Shown: positions 34,101 through 44,900 of the stretch, piece after piece
Position numbering within the stretch: the stretch's first letter is position 1
Layout of the letters: each line of letters begins with the position of its first letter
Source: Dromaius novaehollandiae
Lineage: Eukaryota > Chordata > Aves > Casuariiformes > Dromaiidae
Reading direction: 5' to 3'
Assembly: GCF_036370855.1 (NCBI RefSeq)
Contig: NC_088132.1
Coordinates: 61,046,841 to 61,110,840 of the forward strand
Length of the DNA: 64,000 nucleotides
Translations under genes and position numbers: made by a program
The notes under the pieces: model-generated
What the model was told of the DNA's origin: nothing
The model's database searches: none
Seen by the model: the letters and a program-made list of their open reading frames with translations, nothing else

Positions 34101-37100
34101 AACAAAGCTCCCTCCAGTCAATTTTTAGTCAGTTCAAGCTAAAAATTATAGAATATACTTGTAATTTAAGGAGATGCTTCTGAAAAAGTTGTGTTTGCAA
34201 ATGTTCAATACACAAAGCACTGGAAAGGCACAAGGAGAAAATTAAAAAGTAATACACAATGAGAAAACAGCAATACAAGAATGGAGTTATTCAAATAGAA
34301 ACCACACACACCATATAAAACCTATTTTTTTTAAAAGCTGTGCAGATTACTGTTGGATCCGGCTGGATGTTCTGGAGAACAGGGTTTTCAGATGCCTTCA
34401 TCTCTATAGTGATTGCAGCACGATGTTTCTTTGCTACTCCTTGGAACAAAGCTAGTTGCATCACCCTGATGTTTTCTTGTTTGCCCAAGATACGAATACA
34501 CCTGAAGTACAAGATGTAAAAAGGTATAACTACTGTTATTTGCTCATGACACTGTCAGTCTTCTCTCTGACTGCAAGAGACTCAAATCAAAATTCCTAAA
34601 GCCTTCTCAAAATGATTTTTACTGCTTGTTTCTGTAGACTACTTACAATGCTTCTCTATTCAAACTTGCTACATAATTTACTAGTCAATCGCCCTGCACT
34701 GTAAAAACTCAACTCCATTGATCCACATTCACTTCTTGTTATCAAATTCAGTCAGCCAGAAATTAACTGATTACGCATTTTTAGTATCAAAACCCTTTCC
34801 ATATTTTCTCCTCATATTATTAAGCTTTATGTGGGAAAGTCTTATCTACAGTCTAATCTAAGGCTCCTAAGCAAAAAAAAAAAAAAAAAAAACTGTGGCA
34901 TCCACAGTCATAGCAAGTTTTAAATATACTAGAAATCTGAATGAGTATAGACTTTGACACAAACATATTTCCATCTCTCTCTCTAGAACTTACCTGTTAG
35001 TCTCTACATTTATGACCTTAATGCCCAACATTGTTCCATAGAGAACGAAGTGTCCAGTTTCATCAAAAACTATATTAATTAATCTTACTGCATCCACCTT
35101 CTCCAGCTCACGCTCAACAGCCATGCGTCGGCCAAACTCCATGTCTGGTAATTGTTGTCTCATCTGCTGAAGTTCAGTAAACATCTACAGGAAAAAAAAA
35201 ATCACTTACAATATGAACATACTATAAACTTTTGACCCAGCAAAGAACCTACACACATGCTTAGGAAATATGGAATTCAAATGAGACTAATCAGCTCTTA
35301 AAATTATCCGAAGAATTAAAATATACAACTAATGCTCTTTTTTTTGGATCACCTAATAAGTGTATTGCAGTACTTGGGCCTCAGACAAAGAAAAAAATGT
35401 ATGTAGCTATCTAACAAAATTCTTCAAAGATCACAAATTTAATTTTTTACATTATTATCATTTTATTTAATAAGGATAAGTCTAGCAATACGAAAATATA
35501 AATGAAAACCAAGAACTCAGTTTCACAGTATAGCTAATAAAAATTACTAAGAATTAATTTCTGGCCAAAACAATGTAAAAGCCAAGGAAGAGAACAGGGA
35601 AAACCTCTCTGTAAGAAAACATAGCAATGAAGCTCAACTTTCAGAAACAGGTGATAATGTAGATAAATGTGCTGGCAAATAAATTCAAATAGATAAAAAT
35701 CCTCAAAAAAAGACAAGCAAGACCGAACTCACACTCAGAGATTCATCAAAGACTCTCATGAGCTTCCCCGTCAAGAACCGGAAAATTCTAACTTTTCTGT
35801 CAGACCCAAGAGTGGCCATTTTCTTGCCATCGGGTGAAAAACTTATACTGGATGGGTAAGCCTTGCATTTAGCAAATTCGTATAAATCAGTATCTGTTTT
35901 ATACTCCCAGTTCACATTCTTGGGAAATTTATATTCATGAGGAGTACCAGTCCAGTACTCAATCATTCCAGATTTGTCAGAAGACACTACTACTTTGTAG
36001 ATAGGGTTCAACCGTATCTGAGTAAGAGAGGACGTATGGAGTTTATCAAAAACATGAAGTGGCTGGTTATTTCCTCGTCCATCATATATGAATATTTTTC
36101 CTGTGCTCTTCTCAGATGTGGCAACAGAAGATATGGCATCTCCAGGGCAATATACCCATTCACATTGGCCAGGGTAATAGCTGCAACAAAGAGCGGAAGA
36201 AAAAAAAATAGGAGAAATAAGAAGGATTGGCTTTACTTAGGTAAGAATTGAATTATGCTATCAACTCAAAACCAAGTATAAGAAGCAAATTTTGAACCTT
36301 ATTTATTAGTCTTGCTAATATCTGGCCTGCTAAAATTGAATGGCGCTATAGCCAAGCTGTTCCAAGAAACACAAATCAGTGGATGGATCAGTTAGCCAAT
36401 CTCTGTTGTTCCTGCATTGTTTCATAAAGAGGCTGTGACAGAAAGCTGATGTAGACGAGTGCGGGTAAAAAAGAAGAAAAAGGACGGAAATCCATACAAT
36501 AGCACCAGTGGCATTAAAGATTACTACTCAGTTATTATGACTCAATAACATTTCTCTTCTGCCTGGAAAGTGATTAGCACTTCAATGCAAATGAAGACAA
36601 CCATACTTTCGCCATCTACTTAAGGAAAAGTGCAGCTGGGTCTTGCAAAAAAAATCAAAGCACTTATAAATTTATTAATAAGAAATCAGTCACACTAAGA
36701 CAACCAGGCTGTATTCTGTATGCGTTCTGAATGAATTTAAGAATGAATGCATTTGCTACTAGCAAAAAATATATGCTATAAATAAAATAAGTCAGAGATA
36801 TGGTCAATAATCAAAGTTATGTCTGTATTTAAAGAATCTCTACGCAAAGATTCTGAGACTAAAAATTGAAACTAAAACTACATGACAAACCACAAAGATA
36901 CGATACAAAATCCATAGGAAACTCTTATTTAGTATCCTTTCACAGATCAAACAAACAGTAAGAACTGACAGATACTAATCATTTGGATTTTTAATACTTG
37001 CCTGGCAAAAATTCTCAGAAGGGCTATTTGCGGCTTTCTTTGGAAAATGGGTTGTTACAGTAATAGAACCACAACTTTTTAATCAGGTTCACAGAAGGGA

Positions 37101-40100
37101 TAGCAGGCAAAACAATTGCAGTAAGCATGACACCCTATTGCTCTGTGCGCTATTACCCAAATTTCTGCATGAACTAGCCCTTCTCCAGACCACTGATGGA
37201 AGCATAAAACTTGGGAATTTTTTCCACAGCAGACAGACAAGAGAGAATCTATCCTTATGGGCTAAGTACATTATCTTCAGATTGTTACTAACACTATCAC
37301 AAGCAAAGAAGCTAATATAAGCATTTATATAGGGATTCTGAAAGGTATTCAGATATTATATTATTTTAGCATCTTGCAGAGCAGTGAAAGTTTTACCACT
37401 AATTCCAGTCAGGAGAGCTATGACTATACTGAACATTTTTGAGTTTATAGTTTTATTCAATTTCAGAATTAGCCAACAAATAGTAGATTACATGGAATAA
37501 ATATTTTCTGATTTCAGAAGGACTGTGGAAACACCAGATTTTTGACCATTCTTAGTATAGCATTCTTTGATTCTCCCATTTTCCAAATCCACTCTTGTAA
37601 AAACATGGGAGTTTATTTTCCTCTGCTACTGATATAATTCCAATAATATCCATTCCTATTTCTTCCAAATTCTTCAGCTACATACTGTATAATTACAGAA
37701 AATCTATAATAGCAATACTAAGGAAGACAACAATGTTCTTTTTAAAAGAAGAAGAAAAATGCTATCCCTAAGTCAACAAAGAGGACAGTACATACACTCC
37801 AACAGCTCCTGCCATACTAGAACTACTAATTGGCTATGATTTTTAAATTCAGTGCCAGACAGCAGAAAAAAATGATCCTAACTATACATTTTGCAAAACA
37901 CCACATCTTTGTAGGCAACAATATTTAACACAGAAGAAAGGCATAAACCTCTTCTACTTTTAAGATGGGTACATATAGGGTCATAATTTTTTCTGTTCAG
38001 CCGGGCAATCCCCAAGCCACTGGAGGCATTTTGGATAATGCAACTTGCTTAGCTCAGTCTGACTGGAAAGAAAACTCATGTAAAACATTCAGAATAAAAT
38101 GTAATTTACTTACCTCTTATGCAAAATAACCCCCAACATTTTATAATCCCTAAAATTTTTTTTTCAAGAACTAAGTCACTTACCCAAGCTTCAGCATGTT
38201 GATCATATCGAAGTTTACCACATCAAATACCTTCATTGCTTTGTCATCTCCAACTGAACAGAATAAAGCCCCCTCTGAACTAACAGCAATACTCTCAATA
38301 ACTCCTACAAAAAAAAGTTAGTATACCATTAAGACATTGGAAGGAGACATCCTTCATTTCAATACTCCACAGAAAAGGGAGACAGAGATGCTAATTAAAT
38401 ATATAGAGGCCTACAGCTGTTTCTCTACCATTTTTTAATTAAAAGACCTACATTTTTTAAACCCGCTTTGTATTCTATCACTATTTGAAAGTGGCCAAGA
38501 AATAATGAACTGCTTAGCTTCTACATAAATGGAAGATTATAATTACAATGATTTTCATTTTAAATGTTTACTACAAAAACACTGAGAACAACACTATGAT
38601 ACTGTAAAAAGAAAAAAAAAGTCTTTAGGCCTATATCTCTCAAAAGAGAAAAAGCAGCAGAACTCTAGAAACCACTATAGTCATGATATTAATGCACAAC
38701 AACCAAAATTACTGTGTAAATGAAACTTCTACAAGTTTTTCCACAATACTTATTTTTGCTTGGTAGGCTCCATTCTTACATTTTGTTCTTGTATATACCA
38801 AGATGCTGATAGTTAAGATGAAAAACCTACCACCACAATTTTTCACATTAAACAGAAACATTATTTTTATTAATTATTATTATTATTAATCTTTTTTGTT
38901 GTTACAGGCTGCATATCAAATTTGTTTCTAGCAGGTAGATCATCATTTCCAATAGCAGTAAGTACCTCAATTTTCTGGCCTGTTTTATGTTTAGCACGGC
39001 ATAGAAGAGCTGTGTGTACTCGGCCTATAAAATACAGTTAAAATACTAGAACTGCAATTCAACTAATAACCATGCCATTGATGCATAAATTACTTTACAA
39101 CAATTCCAGAAGAAAAATTTTACAGAAGAAAAAGTCTATATGAAATAGAAATATTCTCCACAGCAAAGTGAAAAGATCTGACTTTGTGAAGAGATGATGA
39201 AGGATGAAGGTAGCCTGCTTAAAGTAAAATCTTTTTAATTGTCTTTGGATTGTATGTACCCTGTTCACTTATTCCTAACCCTGTTCACTTATTTCTAAAT
39301 AGAAACTCTCTCACTGTCTCGGACATTCTCCCCAAAAACAGGGCACAAGGCAATGCAAGGAGGTAGGGGATCTGGACAAGAAGATTCATCAAGTTTTGTT
39401 CCCACCCTATCGCTCTTGCAGTTTGGAGCAGGATGCACCAGGACAGGAGAATGAAGGAACCTAGATGGCTATCACTTTATCCCTGACTGCAATAGATGCA
39501 TCACAAAACTCCTCTCCTCTTTGTTTGCGCTGCCTGTTCAAACCACTAAGCAACGGTGGGAGGGCTCTTTTATAAACGAAAAAGTAACTTCTCACCTAAG
39601 TGGCTACGGAAATGTTTAACAAACTCAATCCCTTCTTCTATCTTTTTCCAGAACTTTACATGTCCATCATGACTGGCTGTTATGATAAAATCTGTCCTGC
39701 AATTGCAAAAGAAAAAAAAAGGAAGAAATTCACATATAATGTACTTCTACACTTGGTTTTGGGCAGTAATTTGCATCAAGACACTACAATTAGTGCTGTA
39801 AAGAGAATGAACAAATTACTATGACAATGTTTGAGTGGGTACTATCAATCCTGAAAAAGCAGACAAGTATTTTAATATACTCTTAGTTAATCTATAAAAG
39901 GTCAATAGCCTGAATTTAAGAAATAAATAACACAATTCCGTTTGACTTTGTAGACTTAACTACTCTTTTACGCTTGATTTGACAGTAGTTACTATTTACT
40001 AATAAAAATAAATCAATATATATCTTAAAGGAACAAGAAAAAAGCTATTTCCTCAATTGGTGCAGTTCTGCTGAATCATATTTTACTGTATGCACAGTCA

Positions 40101-41758
40101 ATTTCTCTTATTTCTGTACATATTGCAATAAGAATTAAAAAAAAAACCCTTTTAGTCTATTTAGTCACCTTCTTGGTAAGCCCTTTCCTTTATATTTAGT
40201 TTTGAAAACCTTAAAATGCCACCTCCAAACATAGTAACTTTCCATTATTAAAGTTCTACACTGAAAACTTCCCATTATATACAAGAACCCATTTCTGACA
40301 ATAATATACTATGAAAAATAAGAGACTTACTTAGTACATGCTACATGCGTAATGACATCTCTGTGCATGTAACTGCGTTCATACATTGAAGCACTTGGAA
40401 GATTTTCGAGATAGACATGTTCAAATTCAAGGACTGAACAGAATAAAAAGAAAAATTAGGAAATTTTGTGTTCATGAAGATATACCTAGCTTCTACTCTC
40501 CATTAATTACCCTTGAATACCTTTCATTTTAGTCAAGAAGGCACCAGAACTTTGTGCTAACATAATACAAGGGATTTCTACTGTGGTTTCATGCTCAGAT
40601 TTCTAGATTTATGGCAGACTAAAGCCACTCAGGCTCTCCTTTCAACCATATAGAGGCCTGCTTTTAAAACAACTATTATTTTGGCTTTCTGAATATGTAA
40701 AAAGAATCTTAAAAATACAAATATGCCAAGTCTGTTATTGATGCCACTTCTTCCTTAATAAAGTTCTTGGAAGATAGAGACCTGAAGCATTTGACCTGGG
40801 AAATACTTAAGTACACTATTTCTTATTTAAAGCAGATCTTTCACAAATAATCTGGAAATATAATGTCCCTGTTGGCAGAGAATGTTTTTACCAGTACTTT
40901 AATAGAGCTTTTACCCAGATCACTGAATACCTCATGGCTTGATTTCCCACTATACAAAGAATCAGATGTTTCTGACATTTCATTATAAGAATCTTTGAGG
41001 TACTGTGAGAAAGCAAATGATCAATCACATCTCCCCCCCCGCCCCAAATGAGATTGTTGTTATGATATTCACAGTCCCATTCAGAAATTACAATTTAAAT
41101 TGTAAGTGCTGGCATATATCCTTTTCACTGTTTAACTGGCCCACCTGAAATGATCTGATTGACTGTTTTGGTCTCCAATCTTTGTATCATAATGGTTAAT
41201 ATTTACACAACTGCACTTCTGAATAATCTGGAAGGACTGCACCTGACGAACACAGGCAAACTCACATTCACACTGCAATAACACCTACGGAGCCCTGCAT
41301 TGCTGAGCTCATCACTGCTACATGTCAAAACGCAGGTGAGAGGCTCCCCCCACTCGCCCAACTTAGGCCGCGATCCACAAGGCGATGCCAGGTCAGCTCC
41401 AGAGTCAGAGGGAGCCCGGCTGGAGCAGATGCTGCAAGGCAGCACCTCACGGCCTCAGCTGTCTTATAGAGCAGGCAGAGACGCGGGGTCCCGAGCCCAA
41501 ACTCCGCGCAGCGGCGACCTGCGCCCCAGCGCCCCCTCCCCTCGACGGCGGCGGCCGCCCGTCGCGGAGCGCCGAGAAGGGGCGGCCCAGGGCTCCGCTC
41601 CTCCCGTTACCTCTCCTCTTCTTCGCCTGTGCGGCTTCCCCCGGCAGAGGCCCGACCCAACGCTCCTCGTCCTCCGCCTCCGCCTCCGCCTCGCCGCCGC
41701 CACCCGCTCCCGCCGCATCACGCAGCTTCCTCTTGCGCTCCGATTCCGACGACTCCAT
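27999..41758 (-). CDS. PPWD1: PPWD1, complete, 11 coding exons: WD40 domain plus cyclophilin
   Basis: Joining the eleven minus-strand exons below gives 1893 bp, 630 residues plus stop, all junctions in phase. Human PPWD1 has 646; the acidic N-terminus is shorter here. After ERWVGPLP comes a WD40 domain through about residue 434, with strands such as DGHVKFW, SGMIEYW and DRKVRIF. A linker follows, then a cyclophilin-type peptidyl-prolyl isomerase domain from about residue 475. The cyclophilin active-site positions are all kept: R519, F524, M525, Q527, W585, L586 and H590, by homology to cyclophilin A R55, F60, M61, Q63, W121, L122 and H126. PPWD1 is a nuclear protein of the activated/catalytic spliceosome. 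It shares a short promoter with CENPK and runs tail-to-tail with TRIM23. Confidence 0.97.
28143..29215 (-). other. PPWD1: PPWD1 intron 10
   Basis: 1.1 kb of AT-rich intron between exons 10 and 11. No repeat was recognised. Confidence 0.7.
29216..29398 (-). CDS. PPWD1: PPWD1 coding exon 10 (cyclophilin core)
   Basis: Acceptor CTGCAG, donor GTAAGT, 61 codons. It begins [20 protein letters not shown] and ends FFITVVPT. It holds F524, M525, Q527 and the NGSQFF strand. Confidence 0.96.
29399..29988 (-). other. PPWD1: PPWD1 intron 9
   Basis: 590 bp of intron; overlapping short plus-strand frames have no recognisable family. Confidence 0.7.
29989..30070 (-). CDS. PPWD1: PPWD1 coding exon 9 (cyclophilin active site)
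   Basis: Acceptor TTTTAG, donor GTAACT. It encodes [20 protein letters not shown], then IFHRIIK, which includes the catalytic arginine R519. It leaves in phase 0. Confidence 0.95.
30071..32728 (-). other. PPWD1: PPWD1 intron 8
   Basis: 2.7 kb within the cyclophilin-coding part. No exon, RNA gene or mobile element was recognised. Confidence 0.7.
32729..32910 (-). CDS. PPWD1: PPWD1 coding exon 8 (linker, start of cyclophilin)
   Basis: Acceptor CTTCAG, donor GTATGT. It encodes [20 protein letters not shown] to [12 protein letters not shown]. The last 20 residues are the first strands of the cyclophilin fold. It leaves in phase 2. Confidence 0.95.
32911..34311 (-). other. PPWD1: PPWD1 intron 7
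   Basis: 1.4 kb separating the WD40 part from the linker exon. Nothing was recognised in it. Confidence 0.7.
34312..34501 (-). CDS. PPWD1: PPWD1 coding exon 7
   Basis: Acceptor CTTCAG, donor GTGTGT. It encodes [20 protein letters not shown] to AFKKNRFYM. It closes the WD40 domain. It leaves in phase 0. Confidence 0.95.
34873..34892 (+). repeat. Poly-A tract (20 A)
   Basis: An uninterrupted A run in PPWD1 intron 6 (poly-T in the PPWD1 transcript). Confidence 0.85.
34994..35184 (-). CDS. PPWD1: PPWD1 coding exon 6
   Basis: Acceptor CTGTAG, donor GTAAGT. It encodes [20 protein letters not shown] to [10 protein letters not shown]. Nearly identical to human. It leaves in phase 2. Confidence 0.96.
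35733..36180 (-). CDS. PPWD1: PPWD1 coding exon 5 (largest exon)
   Basis: Acceptor TTGCAG, donor GTGAGT, 448 bp. It begins [20 protein letters not shown] and runs to [10 protein letters not shown]. It covers about residues 158–307 and several WD40 repeats. It leaves in phase 0. The human counterpart begins YFPGQCEW. Confidence 0.96.
36181..38183 (-). other. PPWD1: PPWD1 intron 4
   Basis: 2.0 kb of AT-rich sequence with no recognised element. Confidence 0.7.
38184..38304 (-). CDS. PPWD1: PPWD1 coding exon 4
   Basis: Acceptor TTGTAG, donor GTAAGT. It encodes [20 protein letters not shown] and then [14 protein letters not shown] to KLG. It leaves in phase 2. Confidence 0.95.
38305..39595 (-). 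other. PPWD1: PPWD1 intron 3, with a coding-like patch
   Basis: 1.3 kb intron. It contains an (ATT)n microsatellite at 38871–38890 and, next to it on the minus strand, the unexplained coding-like patch described separately. Confidence 0.7.
38870..39028 (-). pseudogene. Coding-like patch of unknown origin in PPWD1 intron 3
   Basis: On the minus strand an acceptor-like TTTTATAG is followed by an open frame reading [20 protein letters not shown] and then [19 protein letters not shown]. It ends with an AAT repeat and TAA at 38872–38870. A stop codon lies just before the acceptor-like site. The stretch is richer in GC than the intron around it and its translation looks protein-like. I do not recognise the family. 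It is not part of PPWD1, whose exons 3 and 4 join in frame without it. It could be a pseudogene fragment, an alternative exon or chance. Confidence 0.3.
39596..39696 (-). CDS. PPWD1: PPWD1 coding exon 3
   Basis: Acceptor TTGCAG, donor GTGAGA. It encodes [20 protein letters not shown] and then [13 protein letters not shown], the first clear WD40 strand set. It leaves in phase 1. Confidence 0.95.
39697..40330 (-). other. PPWD1: PPWD1 intron 2
   Basis: 634 bp, AT-rich, nothing recognised. Confidence 0.7.
40331..40433 (-). CDS. PPWD1: PPWD1 coding exon 2
   Basis: Acceptor TTCAG, donor GTAAGT. It encodes [20 protein letters not shown] and then [14 protein letters not shown]. Strong match to human. 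It leaves in phase 2. Confidence 0.95.
40434..41610 (-). other. PPWD1: PPWD1 intron 1
   Basis: 1.2 kb. The end nearest exon 1 (from about 41330) is the edge of the CpG island. A C-rich tract lies near 41032–41045. Confidence 0.75.
41611..41758 (-). CDS. PPWD1: PPWD1 coding exon 1
   Basis: The minus-strand ATG starts [14 protein letters not shown], then a Gly/Glu/Ala-rich stretch and [18 protein letters not shown]. Donor GTAACG; leaves in phase 1. Human reads [20 protein letters not shown] here, which fixes the frame and the start region. Confidence 0.92.
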
Positions 41759-41764
41759 GCTGCC

Positions 41765-41781
41765 GCGCGTCACTTCCCCGC
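41765..41781 (-). promoter_or_regulatory. ETS/CRE-like composite site
   Basis: On the minus strand the sequence reads GGGGAAGTGACGCG, joining an ETS core (GGAAGTG) to a CRE half-like TGACG. A second TGACGCC lies about 50 bp away at 41820–41826 on the plus strand. Such pairs are common in short bidirectional promoters. Confidence 0.45.
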
Positions 41782-41920
41782 GACGCCACCACCTTCCTGC
41801 CCTTCGCGGCGCCCGAGAGTGACGCCACTTCGCGGGCGGCGCGGCGCAGCCAGTGAGCGCGGAGCGCGCACAGACTTGGAAGCCACCGGGCCGGGCCGCG
41901 CGGAGAGCCGCGGAGCTGCC

Positions 41921-41923
41921 ATG
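41921..41923 (+). CDS. CENPK: CENPK coding exon 1: start codon only
   Basis: GCTGCCATG is followed at once by the donor GTAACG, so the exon ends on the ATG. Exon 2 begins GCTGAAAAA, which gives MAEKLPERMSDYQHV in frame after splicing. The context is strong: G at −3, and G at +4 supplied by exon 2. The rest of the exon is 5' UTR. Confidence 0.68.
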
Positions 41924-44900
41924 GTAACGGGGGGGCCAGGGGGGAGGGGCGGCCTTCGCCCCCCGGCCGCGCCCCGGGGCCCCTCGGAGGAGCCGCGGCG
42001 GCTCCCGGCCGCTGGACTGGGCCGCGCCGCGCCGCGCGGGGCCTGTCGGCCTCTCCCGTTTCTCCTCTCGCTGCCCCTGGTTCTGGCTTTTGTGGGGGGG
42101 AGGAGGAGAGCACCTCACCTCACCGGGTGTCACCGGCGCCCTGCTGTGTGCGCCCCCTCGCCGAGGTGCGCTGTCCCGACTTCCACTCTTTCTTCCCTAA
42201 CGGTTTTTTCAGGCCTACCATTGCTCTCCTTTCCCATCTCTGAATTTTTTCCAGTATATGGTTATTCTGTATTTGTTGGTGTTAAACATAATTTGCACAA
42301 AGTCTGCATATTCCCTTGCCTTGATTAGAGGTCTCAAGTTTCACGGTCTCTTCTCGCCCTGACAGATTACATATTTGTCATTTGCGCACTTCGTTACGTT
42401 GGTATTCCTTATTCATGTGTGAAAGAACTTTCCAAAAACTTTGAAAGCATGAAACAAAACACCTTTTTTCTTATGAAAAAATGGTATGGGGGCGAAATTA
42501 TGGGGGGAGGAGGGAACATGTTTTTACCCAATTATATACCTCTGAAAGGGAGCAAGAAGGAAGATGCATGCAGGGACAAGCGTGCATTGTAGCTCAGTTT
42601 CTAATAGATTTACTTCTTGTTTAGTATTTTTATGAGATGAAAAAGTTCTGTGTTTTTGAACTACAATGGGTAAACAAAAAGCTTTCAGGTAAGGAGTGTA
42701 AACAGAGACCTAATATTTTGACACAGAAAATCTCTTAACTACAAGCTCTGAGGAAAATCATCTAAACAAATGTGACACTTGGTTATATATACTTTATAAA
42801 GTAATTAACATAGCACACTGTTAAGAACTGCAAGTTGATTTGTCTTGCTCCACAGAGGCCTATACTATTTTCCATACCATGTATGTTTTGAAATTTTGTT
42901 TAAAATCCTTACCATTAACCTTTCAAAGGTCAGCAATCATAAAATAATTATAATGGTTACTTTAAACTTTTTGATTTTTCTCACTGTGTATTCAGAGATA
43001 TTTATCTCACATAGTGTTTTTCTTTTGGTTTGACTTTATTACTGAGTGGAGGAAAAGAAGGGGGACAGGAGTTTTCCCCCCTCTCAAATGTTTCCAAAGC
43101 AGGTCATTATATTTTGCTTGTTTGTCTCCTCTGGGCCCTGTCAGCTGTACTGCAGATCCTTCATGCTAAATCCATACTACCTGACTGACACAGTGCTCCC
43201 TCTAGCTTTTTGCCAGAATTAAAATGATCTATTCAGACTTTTTTTGTTTGTTTGTCTCCTTGCCAGTTTTTAGTCTGAAACAAAAGTTTACATCTTATCT
43301 CAAGACTGCCTAGCTTCTTTATTAGCCTTCTGTGGGGGACTTTGCTGGAGGCATTTCAGAAGCCTTAATAAATTATGTGAGCTAGTTCTCTTTTGTGTTA
43401 TGGAGTCATTCCAAGACTCTTAGGAAGATAATGATTTTTCCTTTGCAAAAACTGTTCTCGTTAGACCTTATCAGATCATGGTAATCCAGATTTTTTTAGT
43501 GTTCTGTTTTTAATTACTGATGCAGCAAATTTGCCAGGATAGCCTATTAGAAGTATTGCTACCTTTCAATACTCTAGAATACTTCCTGTGTTCAGTGAGA
43601 CATTATTATTCTTTGTTAGCCACTCTGCTGCAGCATACTTGAACTTTGGAATTAAATTTTTCATTTGTTCAGTATATCTTTCTCTGACACCTCTTTTTTT
43701 TCTGAGGAAGAACAAACAGTTGACTTAGGATTTCTCCATCATCAAGATGGCAAAGTTATCATTTATTTCTTCATTAGATCTTTGTTCTTTACTGTCTCCT
43801 TTTAATCTCAAGCTATTTGGTAGGTTCAGTGATATGTTTAAGTGTTTCTAAAGGCTTTCTGAATCTCTTATATTTAGGAAATTCCTATTGGTTGTTTTAT
43901 CTTTAACATTTTTTCTTTTAAGTGCCACTTTGGCCCTTCTTGTTTCCCCCTTAGTTGCTGTTGTCACTTATATTTCTCTTTATAGACTTAACTAGGATCA
44001 TGTTTCTCAATATATGTGTTTCTATTTGACCCAACAGCTCCTCAGACTTTTTAATTTTACCTGTGATGATTTTTTTCCTGGCCTTCCTGGCGCCCTGTTC
44101 ATTCAGTAGCATACATATCATTCAGGTTCTTTTGTTTTTTGCTTTCTCTCATTAATCTCCAAGGCAGTCGAATTCAGTCTTTTTGACATTTATTGGAAAA
44201 TAGAGCAAAAGTGACTATGAAGATGACCTTTGCAGGTATCTGGAAGAAGAGTGTGGCTTTGTGGATGTACACTATTTCTTTACTGTTTCTTTAGTAAAGT
44301 TATCAGAAAAAAGAACAAAAAAAACCCCCCACAAGTGCAGATCATCCATAGTAGTCTTGAAAATTTAAGATTGTGATTCAATTAAAAAAAATAACAGTGT
44401 TGTTATCTTGTTTCAAAATTGGCTTCAGTAATACCATTAGCTGATTTTACTGGATGATTAGCTGCTGTCTAGAATTACAGGGGCATTAACTGAAAACTTC
44501 ATGGATTCAAAGAGTTTGTTCTGTTACGTATTTGTCTTAAAGTAGTAGGTATGATTCAGTATCCTGTTTATATGTATTGTAAATCTTTGTGGTAATGGTT
44601 CTATTTGTTTGATAATAGGCTGAAAAATTACCAGAACGGATGTCAGACTACCAGCATGTACCTCCAGAAACTGTCAGTGAGTCAGTGTGTCACACAGATG
44701 CCAAAGAAGAACTCTTGGATGAATGTGAGAGTATTTGGAAGCAGATGGAAGAGGTATGGCAGTTCTGAGTAGGAGACTAGGTTTGTTGTAAACTTTTCTC
44801 AGTGTTCTGTCTTTCATCTCCCCTCCCTTCCTTGCATCATCACCACACTTCCCCCTGGCCCCCATCCCCCCAAATCCCCACACAATAACACCAACACGAA

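Larger units (their letters stand above)
34502..35732 (-). other. PPWD1: PPWD1 introns 6 (34502–34993) and 5 (35185–35732), flanking exon 6
   Basis: AT-rich introns. Intron 6 holds a 20-base poly-A tract at 34873–34892 (poly-T in the transcript). Confidence 0.7.
41330..42190. promoter_or_regulatory. CpG island, bidirectional PPWD1/CENPK promoter
   Basis: A GC- and CpG-rich block spans the two start codons, PPWD1 at 41758 (minus) and CENPK at 41921 (plus), only 162 bp apart. The core promoter and both 5' UTRs must fit in that gap. No TATA box is visible. An ETS/CRE-like element and E2F-like TTCGCGGG sequence lie in the gap. The long overlapping open frames across the island are composition artefacts. 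Confidence 0.85.

Noticed and set aside
41300-42328. Open frames of up to 342 codons across the second CpG island
   Set aside because: Same composition effect; they read through the PPWD1 and CENPK donors and match nothing apart from the PPWD1 exon 1 part.
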